Translations under genes and position numbers: made by a program
Notes under the pieces: generated by a model
Database searches by the model: none
The model's input: only the letters and a program-made list of their open reading frames with translations
Told to the model about the DNA's origin: nothing
Shown here: positions 7,759 to 14,263 of the stretch, piece after piece
How the letters are laid out: the number at the start of each line of letters is the position of its first letter
Position numbering within the stretch: the stretch's first letter is position 1
Source of the DNA: Laetiporus sulphureus 93-53
Lineage: Eukaryota > Basidiomycota > Agaricomycetes > Polyporales > Laetiporaceae
Assembly (NCBI RefSeq): GCF_001632365.1
Contig: NW_024468591.1
Coordinates: 101,323 to 115,585, forward strand
Direction of reading: 5' to 3'
Length of the DNA stretch: 14,263 nt

Positions 7759-8238
7759 ATGGATCCAACTCCGAATCTCCCAGCATCAGCACTCTTTTCG
7801 CTCGCCGGTCAGAACGTGCTCATCACAGGCGCTAGTCGCAGTGCGTGTGCCTCCATTCCTCTCCTCCATTCCACTAGCCAGTACCCCTCCGCACAACTCC
7901 TTACCGATAACATCTGTCTTGTCCTCGCCAACTTACATCTTATCTCCCCTAGGCATCGGTGCTGCCTCCGCAATCACCCTCGCCGAGGCGGGCACCGATC
8001 TGTGCCTCGTCGAGCGCCCCACCACTGCCATGAAGAACACCGCGACGCGCGATGCGATCGCCGTCCTCGGGCGCACCGTCCGCGTCGTAGAGTGCGACCT
8101 CGCCGACCTCGAGGATGTCAAGACCGTCTTCGCGCGCGCACTCGACGCTATGGGGTGGCGAGATTCACGTCCTCGTCAACTGCGGGCATCCAACGGAGAT
8201 CCCCGGCCGTCCAGTTCCCCGAGGCTGATTGGGACGAT
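7759..8238 (+). pseudogene. Short-chain dehydrogenase/reductase (SDR) pseudogene, 3' truncated
   Basis: Exon 1 (7759-7840) starts with ATG and reads MDPTPNLPASALFSLAGQNV, then LITGASR. A 112-nt intron (7841-7952) leads to exon 2 with IGAASAITLAEAGTDLCLVE and VVECDLADLEDVKTVFARAL. This is the NAD(P)-binding half of a classical SDR, closest in style to fungal gluconate or sugar-alcohol dehydrogenases. The cofactor motif TGxxxGIG reads TGASRSIG. An extra G at about 8152-8155 (ATGGGG for ATGGG) shifts the frame, and a second shift at about 8181-8184 breaks the NAG motif (expected VNCAGIQ). A donor GT follows at 8239, but no exon carrying the catalytic YxxxK appears downstream. The enzyme cannot be functional; the exact substrate is unknown. 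Confidence 0.8.
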
Positions 8239-8765
8239 GTGCGTCTGCCTTCGTATCTCCTTGCCCTGTTCGCTTCTTTCATTTTCCTCTCCTTTGGGCT
8301 GTCGGAACCCAATTGGGTTTCGCGCGTTCGTTTGCGTTCGTATTTGCATTTGCATAAGCGTTTGCCTCTTCGTAATCTGCCGGCGTGATGTGCGCGCTTC
8401 TCTCTCTTTAGTGCGTCCTTTCTGCTCCGCATGTTTGGGTCCTCAGGTGCACACTTGCCTCCTACGCAACCGTACATGGTTCTTTTCCTACTCTATGCGT
8501 CTAGTCCCTAATGTTCACGCACTTCTCCGATTCGCGCTTGATTTGACTGACCGGCGCATTCAACGTAACCTCTTCTATCAGCGCGTATCTGCATGGTACC
8601 AGATGCCTGAACTTTCGTGTGTCGGCCACGTCTATCGCTCGCTCACAGTCGAGCGCCATTCCCTGGGGTGGCTGAGCGCGAAGGCTGATGGGAAGAAGGA
8701 CATGAGAGCGGGCATGTGAACGCCCCGCCGCGTGTTTTCGGTGCATTCAGTGCAGCGAAACTGCT
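8239..8765. other. Interval without a recognised gene
   Basis: The expected third exon of the dehydrogenase is missing. The first part is T-rich with repeated CGTTYG-type words (about 8320-8360). A plus frame remains open to 8719 but has the composition of a frame carried along by chance, and no domain is visible. The junction with the UTP20 fragment lies within this interval or at its right edge. Confidence 0.4.
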
Positions 8766-9587
8766 CTATTCCCATTGCCGACTGGGGTCGGAACATGCGG
8801 GACCTGCTATCCTGCTGTGGAAGCCTGATTCGAAAACGTGAAGTTGCGGGCCTCGTAGCAAGGCGGCTCGTAGCTCCTTGATAGCCGTTGGCAAGTAAGA
8901 TGGCCCCAAAATCACGGCGATACGACATAGGGTCTCCCTAGTGAGGTCTCTCGTCTCTTGAGACTTGCTGCGGGAGATTTGACTTAGGACGGTCAGTAGC
9001 CTAGCTATCTGTGGCTCGCGGGTCTCCCGGGGTAAATGCTTCACGACCTGGATGATACCCACGGCGATCGCTATCCTCAGAGTGTCCTCAGTTTCATCAC
9101 GCTTCTCTAAGTGTTGCAGGAGCCTTGGGACCAGCCGATGGTTGACCGCATCTGCAATGCGCGAGATCATTTGGTCCTTGACCTTGACCGATGTGGATTC
9201 GGTTTCCTCATCGACAGCGGTGTCCTCATTGTCTCCTCCCCTCTCCGACTCCTCAGCTGTGTCAGGGACAACCTCTTCCATCTGGAAATGGAAATTGTCC
9301 AGGATAGCTACGAGCGCACGGACGTATACCCGCTCAGACTCATCCTTGGTGCTAAATAGTTTCAGATAAGTCTGCGTGAGGGCATAATAAGCTCCCCAGT
9401 TGAGGTGCCGCGCCATCCGTCCAGTAGCTGTGATGCGCTCGTTCACAAGAGTATGGTCTATCGACACCTTAGCAACTATGAAATTGCCTATCAGAGCGAT
9501 ATAGTCATCCGGGTACCAGACCGCCAGATCACCCGTGCCAAAATCGCCTCCTCGGAAAGCCTTTCTCGTGGCCTCGGGATCTTTGAG
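8766..9587 (-). pseudogene. utp20: UTP20 (SSU processome) internal fragment, open for 273 codons
   Basis: The minus strand is open from 9587 to a stop at 8766. It reads as an internal part of UTP20/DRIM, a very large (about 2500 aa or more) HEAT-repeat protein of the U3 snoRNP needed for 18S rRNA maturation in the nucleolus. Supporting stretches are ERITATGRMARHLNWGAYYA, YVRALVAILDNFHFQMEEVV, DAVNHRLVPRLLQHLEKRDE and PSYLPTAIKELRAALLRGPQ followed by LHV. An acidic low-complexity linker (about 9200-9260) sits between two helical parts, as in UTP20. Homology ends at about 8835 and the last 22 or so codons look foreign. At the 5' side a TAA (9588-9590) precedes LKDPEA directly next to an acceptor-like CAG. 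Unlike its neighbours, this piece has no internal frameshift. There is no plausible start or full-length context, so it is a fragment. Confidence 0.75.
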
Positions 9588-9681
9588 TTACTGCGATCGG
9601 AAAAGATGAACTAAGTGAAGTGAGAAACAACGTCGTCAAGGTTCATTACTCACCTACTTGATATCTCCGACAGTCTCACCG

Positions 9682-9839
9682 TCATTCCAGAACATCAACT
9701 AGCTCAGAGTTTATATCGATCATCTCGCCCTCCTTCGCAAGGTACAAAACACGCGCTTCATCAGAGGAAACGAAGGGTATTCCTTGGCGAGTCATATACA
9801 CAGCGCGATCTTCCAGGGAAAGTGTCGCCCACGAAGGTT
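9682..9839 (-). other. Unidentified coding-like exon
   Basis: A minus-strand stretch reads PSWATLSLEDRAVYMTRQGI and then PFVSSDEARVLYLAKEGEMI, ending at a TGA (9682-9684). In a shifted frame DGETVGDIK continues before a donor-like GTGAGT near 9650. It looks like real coding sequence with one indel, but I do not recognise the family. It may or may not belong to the same source gene as the UTP20 fragment that follows on this strand. Confidence 0.3.
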
Positions 9840-9845
9840 GCTTAT

Positions 9846-10151
9846 AACACCTAGTGAACGGTCCATACGTCTAGTTATCCGGGTAGGCCACACATATTAA
9901 GCATCATGATCTTCAATGAGTTCGAATCGCACTGACCTCATTGAAAAAAAAGCCAGAGCTCAGCGCATGTTATCAAAGGGCGATGCTCACGTCAAACCAT
10001 ACACGTGAAGAGGTTTGAGATTTCTCTCTTCCATTATTTCTAGTAAGTGTGCGGTTGGCGCTGACCCAGCAGTAATAGCAAGGACGGGTTTGCTTAGCCG
10101 TCTCGCCTGGGAAGCACTGACCAGAACAATCTATAATGACAACCGGCACAC
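9846..10151. other. Interval without a recognised gene
   Basis: No coding frame or repeat stands out. An A8 run lies near 9943. A short open segment (about 10080-10145) reads LSRLAWEALTRTIYNDN. It could be the upstream part of the plus-strand frame that follows, in a different phase. Confidence 0.35.
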
Positions 10152-10445
10152 GTGAACTCTATGCGCCCCCTGTCGGAGCAGTTTAATGTCTGCATAGAAA
10201 TCGAACCTAGAGTGCGTATGCACCTGCAATGCGGAAGCAAATGTCTCTGCCCGTGGGAACATCCACCAGATGCATGGAACATTGAGAGGATCCTAAGACA
10301 GTGCCACAGCGCGCTGAGGAACGAGGATGGCGAGGATCAAAACGCCTACCATAGGCAAGTAGAGTCTCGGTTCATGCTACATGTTCCAGAAGGTCATGTC
10401 GCGATCGTTAGGCGGGACGACTGGTTCTGCGCTCACCCTGTTTAA
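10152..10445 (+). other. Hypothetical open frame, 97 aa
   Basis: The frame opens with GTG and carries an internal ATG at 10161. It includes CIEIEPRVRMHLQCGSKCLC, PWEHPPDAWNIERILRQCHS and RFMLHVPEGHVAIVRRDDWF, and ends with TAA at 10443-10445. Composition is protein-like (Trp, Cys and charged residues well spread). No domain is recognised and no splice sites are obvious. It may be an exon or remnant of a larger gene. Confidence 0.3.
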
Positions 10446-10981
10446 TAGGCGTTTGCGATAGCCGCGAGATATGAACCTAGTAATATGTCAGGTTTGCGAA
10501 TCGTATGCCTGTACTGCAGTGTAAAGCTCACCTCTGAGGGTGGCGACCACAGTGGCTGCTGCTGTGTTGTCCTTTGGTTTCGAGTGTGACTGTATGCTTG
10601 AGACTTTATGATAACAACCATTCCCGCAAACTGCTATACAACAGATAACAAACTTGTTCGGATGCATCATTGAGGGCCGTGAAAGCAGGCGTAAAGGCCA
10701 ACAACATAGCTAGCATCTCCAAGATCTCATCATGCGGCAACGCCCTCAAGTCAACACAATCATGTCCTGCGCGAGGCACAGATGCCGGGATCAACGAAGA
10801 TCCTGCTCCTGCAGCTGTGTTCCAACGACATCGCGGTTGTCATCCAAAAGCTGAATTATACTTAGGACATGGACCTGCTGATAACAGCTTCGCTATACGT
10901 ACCGTGAGACAATCTGATGCCAACCGTATATTCCATCCTAGTTGGCATCAAAACTCCGTCATTCTATGACGCAATGCTATG
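10446..10981. other. Interval without a recognised gene
   Basis: Open frames on both strands overlap at about 10606-10970. The minus one includes HDEILEMLAMLLAFTPAFTA and the plus one includes ILLLQLCSNDIAVVIQKLNY. Neither resembles a known family, and they cannot both be coding. No RNA gene or repeat was seen. Confidence 0.35.
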
Positions 10982-11449
10982 TCAGGCATCTGCAAGAAAC
11001 TTCCAGATCCTATGCACGTACGATCGCGATATCCTCATAGATGCCGCGCCAAAGAGTTCAGCAGTACCCTTGATGCACTCATCGCCTACTAGTATGGGGA
11101 TGAGGACAACATTGTCGCCTTCCCAGGTGATGTCTGCGACAGTGTCTCCCTCGGCATCCTCCGTGAATGTCATGTCAAGCTCAGACGGGATCATTGGACA
11201 TTTCTCCAAGGCTCGGATTGAGGTGAAATTGCTGTTGCTTGCTTGCGATCCGGAGCGGGTGAGCCGTGGGTGATGTGTTTTAGTACGGAATGCGAGATCG
11301 CCGACTGCGTCGTCAAGATTCGTGGACTGGAAGACGTCCGTGGCCATAAATTTGCGCAGCATATCGGGATCCGGCTGATAGAGGTGGCTGATGCAGGACG
11401 TGGGATGGTTGCGAGTATGATGGCAAATCATGAGTTTCAACAAGGTCAT
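10982..11449 (-). other. Hypothetical open frame, 155 aa
   Basis: The minus-strand frame starts at ATG (11449) and ends with TGA at 10982-10984. It contains TDVFQSTNLDDAVGDLAFRT, MTFTEDAEGDTVADITWEGD and FGAASMRISRSYVHRIWKFL. The middle is acidic and the C-terminus basic and aromatic. No family, signal peptide or membrane segment is recognised. Its ATG overlaps the TGA of the upstream minus-strand frame (ATGA), so the two may be one gene split by a frameshift. Coding status is uncertain. Confidence 0.35.
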
Positions 11450-11703
11450 TTCCGCCTTAGATAGGCGGGATAAGCGAGAGCTACGTGCGCCCTATAACGT
11501 GCGAGGTTCTCCCGGTCTGGAATACGCCACTCAGCCGGAAGGTCCGCGCACATAGTTGAAGGTCCGCGCACATAGTTGGGAACGTCCGCGGTCGTCATAT
11601 TTCTATCGAATCGGAAGAGCTTGGTCCCGATGACAATTGCGCGTGCATAACGCGCGTGAAAGGAAAGCCGCATGGATTGCACTACTAGGCCAGAAGAGGC
11701 CAT
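11446..11703 (-). other. Hypothetical open frame, 85 aa, carrying a 20-bp duplication
   Basis: The minus frame opens at ATG (11703) with MASSGLVVQSMRLSFHARYA and ends at TGA (11446-11448). The second half (LPAEWRIPDRENLARYRAHV, then ALAYPAYLRRK) looks like coding helix. The 20-bp tandem duplication at 11538-11577 lies inside it and changes the phase between its two halves. The original reading may therefore have joined them differently. No family is recognised. Confidence 0.3.
11538..11577. repeat. 20-bp perfect tandem duplication
   Basis: GAAGGTCCGCGCACATAGTT occurs twice without mismatch or gap. Perfect identity implies a recent event. The length is not a multiple of three, so it shifts any reading frame across it. 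Confidence 0.9.
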
Positions 11704-12169
11704 GAAGGACCAAGTGAGGTGCGGAGATCATGATGACGGCCGAATCCGCTGATCGATCTCGATCATCTCCTAACCGGCTCGGAGCTGCAGACGACCAGCA
11801 GTGAGAAACGTGATCGCATCTGGACAGCCCATATATACGAGTTGCCGGCAAGCGCGTCGCGTAGCTGGGAGTTGTACTGCATATATGCATGCTAGCGGAC
11901 AGATATGGAGAGAGGACTGGGGGTGTGAACGAGTGGCTTGATGAGCTGGACAATGTAATTTATCTGTGAGTTTCCGTAAGATGACAACATCGGCATGATG
12001 AGAGCACAGTGACTGGCCTCTATATCATAGGTGAACACAGCAGAACCATTTCCAGTGAACGTATTCGGACCTACGCACATGGGCACGGTTATGGCTGGCA
12101 GCCCGGGCCACCAGTTCGAATTGAGTTCCCGCATCATTCGGGGGAGCATCGCGCTCAGCTCCCGAGTCG
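11704..12169. other. Interval without a recognised gene
   Basis: A minus frame continues from the coiled-coil remnant to a stop near 11892 (containing MCVGPNTFTGNGSAVFTYDI). It has lost the coiled-coil composition and matches nothing known, so I treat it as read-through or the start of another unknown sequence. No RNA gene or element was found. Confidence 0.35.
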
Positions 12170-12540
12170 TGGCAGGGTTGCGTGAAAGCTGCTCCGTGCG
12201 GCCGTCGACGTGGGCCAATGCGTTTGCACGCTCGCGCGTGGAATTCTGCAGCGCCTACGTGGATTGCTGGAGTTGCGCCTCGAGCTCCGTAATTCATTGA
12301 CAGTGCTGATCGTTGTTCCTCCGGAGCTGGAGAATGGTATTTTCGAGGTCCGAGGTGCAGGCACGCAGCTGGTCCTCGATCGCGGCACGCGCTCTGCGTC
12401 CCTCTTTAAGTCCGACGAGGTGTGCCTGCAATTCTCCAGTGATGCGCGTCAGCGTCGCCGCCGTCTCTCGCCGTTCCTCCTGCACCGTGCTGAGCATCTC
12501 CTCGAGCTTGTTGTGCGCGATGCGCTCTGCTTCTAGCTTG

Positions 12541-12792
12541 GATGTTTTGGTATCAAGCTCGGCCGCTGTCTGTGCTAGCGTGTCCTGCAAATCTTGGTTG
12601 GCCGACTGGGTGGCAGTCAGTGTCTGGTGGATGCATGCCAGGGAAGCTCGTATTGTGTCCAGCTAGGACGCCTTGGTCTCGAGCTCTGCTGCGGTGCACG
12701 ATAACGCATCTTGCAAGTCTTGTTTGGCCGACTCTGTGGTAGACAGCGTCGCTCGGACGCTTGCGAGAGCAGCACTCGCTGCATCTGTCTCG
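12541..12792. repeat. Diverged 126-nt tandem duplication in the coiled-coil gene
   Basis: Unit A (12541-12666) and unit B (12667-12792) align end to end without a length change; for example TTGGTTGGCCGACT matches TTGTTTGGCCGACT. Each encodes 42 residues (AKQDLQDALSCTAAELETK against ANQDLQDTLAQTAAELDTK). A shorter 63-nt periodicity (21 residues, three heptads) is visible in LASVRATL and LASVRAEL at 12751 and 12814. The repeat therefore grew in units that preserve the coiled-coil phase. Confidence 0.7.
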
Positions 12793-13021
12793 CAAATCTG
12801 TGCTTCCAGTTCTGCTCGAACGCTCGCGAGAATAGATTTGAGCTGTTGTTCCTCTTGCTGCGACGCACATAGCTCTCGCTCTAGCCCGGCCTGGAGATCG
12901 CGCGCAGCGTCAGCTTCAGCGATCCTCTCTGCGATCTCTTGAGTTTCATATATTGCCCCTCGATCTTCTCGCGTGTTGCGCGGTCCGTCTCTATCTCCGC
13001 TGTCTTCACGTCGAGCGCTCT

Positions 13022-13037
13022 CACATCTGCAGATGTG
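13022..13037. repeat. Perfect 16-bp palindrome at a frame break
   Basis: CACATCTGCAGATGTG equals its own reverse complement. It lies exactly where the coiled-coil reading frame meets a TGA and must shift. Confidence 0.7.
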
Positions 13038-13767
13038 CAGTCTCCAGCTCTCGCTTCTGCTTGTGGGCGTCATATAGCTCCTTTTCGATCGCAGCCCGAG
13101 ATCGACGTTCTGCATCTACTTCGGCCACCTTAGACTCTGTCAGAGCTGTTGCATTCTCCAACTGACGTGCAATCATCGTCAGTCCAAGCAGCAGCCATTA
13201 TCTGCTACGATACTCACCTCTCTTTGCACGGCCGCGAACCCGTTCAGCGTCTCGTTAAGCTCAGCTCGCGTCGAAGCGAGCCGTTGTTGTGTGCCAGATA
13301 GCTCCTCCTCGGCCCTTACTTTCGCTGCCTCAGCAGTCGCTTTGGCCTCTTCGGCCTCGAGCAGAGCTGACTTCTGAAGCTCGATCGTCGCTGATGATGA
13401 ACGTATTCGCTCTTCCAGGGAATCGATTGCTTGAGTTCGGGTCTCAATCGTGAGCGCGGCTTCTTGGAGCTAGGTCGCCCCACGTCAGAGAAGGCCCGCA
13501 TTTCATGAGAAGTATCGCACCTTGCCACGGAGAGCTACAAGAGTCTCGATGTCTATGAAAGAACCTGTCTCGCGAGCTAGAGAAGGTTCTTCGCTGCTAT
13601 GCTCTCCTCTCTGAAGAAACAAAAAGTTGATTTCAGTTCTCCTGCAAAATTTGTAGGAGGCCTGAAGAGTGGTGCGCGTAAACCATGCTGGATGGATACG
13701 GAAAGCAGTACCACATATATGGGACGGAATGATCACAAGTTAATATTTCAGCAGGCATCACGGAGCT

Positions 13768-14106
13768 TCATATACGGGATTTCATGAAGAGGTAGCTGCG
13801 TATAACCGAAGAGAGGGAGAAATGAAGCATCGATGAATTGGCCAACGTCGAGGTCTGCGCGCCTAATGCGACGTGATAGCCACATGACTGTATGTACACG
13901 TGTACCGCGCCTACACGCGGAATTCGTCGTCCGTGTTCCTTCGTTCTTGCATTGTATTGTACTGATTCCGCCACCGACGGGCTAACCACAAGCCCTCTCT
14001 CTCTTTCTCTTCTCTGTCGTTCTTCCTGAATACTCTGGACTAATCGCTGGTACTCTCCGGGCGACTTGTACCGCCAAGGTGCCAGGAAAGGGCCTCTTAC
14101 GTGATC
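13768..14106 (-). other. Minus-strand open block, 112 codons, no start codon found
   Basis: The frame is open from just after a TAG at 14107-14109 to a stop at 13768. It reads RGPFLAPWRYKSPGEYQRLV, then a basic helix (QSIQEERQRRERERGL), then SPSVAESVQYNARTKEHGRR. The first half looks like coding sequence; the second half is less convincing. It lies upstream of, and on the same strand as, the coiled-coil remnant, so it could be a 5' exon of that gene or of its neighbour. No family is recognised. A CT-rich microsatellite-like run on the + strand (13995-14012) falls within it. Nothing further is seen to 14263. Confidence 0.3.
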
Positions 14107-14263
14107 CTACACGCACAACCTTATTCTCCAGTTGAGCGCTCGTCCAGCTCTCATCTTCTCTTGGCCACAGCGCAACTTGGTGGCTCGCCTGCACTCTGCT
14201 CTGACTCGTATCCTGCTTTGAGCGACATTACTCTAGACAGAAAACTTCGTTTCGACATTCCGC

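Larger units (their letters stand above)
12170..13610 (-). pseudogene. Coiled-coil protein pseudogene
   Basis: Minus-strand blocks form a long Ala/Glu/Arg/Gln-rich coiled coil. They are an upstream exon ending at 13521 (SFIDIETLVALRGK), exon 13218-13469 (LQEAALTIETRTQAIDSLEE and on) and a long exon from 13161. Introns at 13470-13520 (51 nt) and 13162-13217 (56 nt) have GT-AG ends. Typical later text is SILASVRAELEAQICETDAA and TAAELDTKTSKLEAERIAHN. The frame is broken several times: TGA at 13021-13023 where the reading shifts, a second shift between about 12930 and 13000, and three in-frame stops in one common frame at 12663-12665 (TAG), 12294-12296 (TGA) and 12255-12257 (TAG). No named domain is visible; SMC-like, myosin-tail-like or golgin-like proteins are all possible. 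The reverse-strand frames here are shadows of the coiled-coil codons. Confidence 0.6.

Noticed and set aside
1198..8238. Explaining all frameshifts as sequencing errors
   Set aside because: Some cyclophilin breaks could be errors, but the 5-bp and 4-bp insertions in SPT4, the catalytic substitutions and TAG in the protease, and the missing 5' or 3' gene parts cannot.
7516..8719. Two long plus-strand open frames (290 and 335 codons) covering the dehydrogenase region
   Set aside because: They run through the SDR intron and past both frame breaks. Only the parts matching SDR exons make sense as protein; the rest is read-through.
9052..9369. Plus-strand frame of 105 codons opposite UTP20
   Set aside because: It is Ser/Thr-rich shadow sequence; the minus strand carries clear UTP20 homology.
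12031..13165. Several plus-strand open frames rich in Ser, Ala, Arg and Cys
   Set aside because: They are reverse-complement shadows of the minus-strand coiled-coil codons. The minus strand has the coiled-coil pattern and consistent splice sites.
13894..13905. 12-bp palindrome GTACACGTGTAC
   Set aside because: It contains a CACGTG E-box core but has no gene start next to it. Palindromes of this length occur by chance.
13995..14012. CT-rich run as a promoter
   Set aside because: No convincing plus-strand gene start follows it, and on the minus strand it lies inside an open frame encoding Arg/Glu residues.

Overview
The window looks like nuclear DNA of a basidiomycete, most likely an Agaricomycete. 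Introns are short (about 50-77 nt, GT-AG) and interrupt genes densely. The protein families fit this: a polyporopepsin-type aspartic protease and a fungal TET/JBP-like dioxygenase of the kind expanded in mushrooms. No bacterial features, tRNA, rRNA or CRISPR array were seen. All family names come from recognising motifs by eye; no database search was run.

The window is mostly a gene graveyard around one apparently intact gene. Left to right: an unidentified coding-like remnant (147-781); a G-rich tract with two G-quadruplex motifs (926-1001); a frameshifted PPIL3-type cyclophilin remnant (1198-1871, +); a 5'-truncated aspartic protease with nine recognisable exon blocks, an in-frame TAG, a broken splice donor and substitutions in both catalytic motifs (1963-3447, +); a possible GT61/DUF563 exon (3704-3833, -); and then an intact six-exon TET/JBP-like 2-oxoglutarate/Fe(II) dioxygenase gene (4241-5981, +, 487 aa) with its iron and 2-oxoglutarate ligands in place.

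Downstream, a short Lon protease AAA+ fragment (5995-6163, +) begins 13 nt after that gene's stop codon. Next come unidentified coding-like frames (6180-6790), an SPT4 pseudogene (6971-7456, -) head-to-head with a truncated short-chain dehydrogenase pseudogene (7759-8238, +), and a UTP20 fragment that stays open for 273 codons (8766-9587, -). The right third holds unrecognised minus-strand open frames (9682-9839, 10982-11703, 13768-14106), one plus-strand frame (10152-10445) and a decayed coiled-coil gene with an internal 126-nt tandem duplication (12170-13610, -).

The genes do not form a pathway. PPIL3, SPT4, Lon and UTP20 are normally conserved, essential or near-essential genes, so these broken pieces are almost certainly extra copies whose functional versions lie elsewhere. 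The fragments keep their introns, so they arose by DNA-level duplication or capture rather than retroposition. The dioxygenase differs from its surroundings in integrity and in its A/T-rich codon use. That suggests a later arrival or selective retention, which fits the reported link between fungal TET/JBP genes and mobile elements; no transposase is visible in this window.
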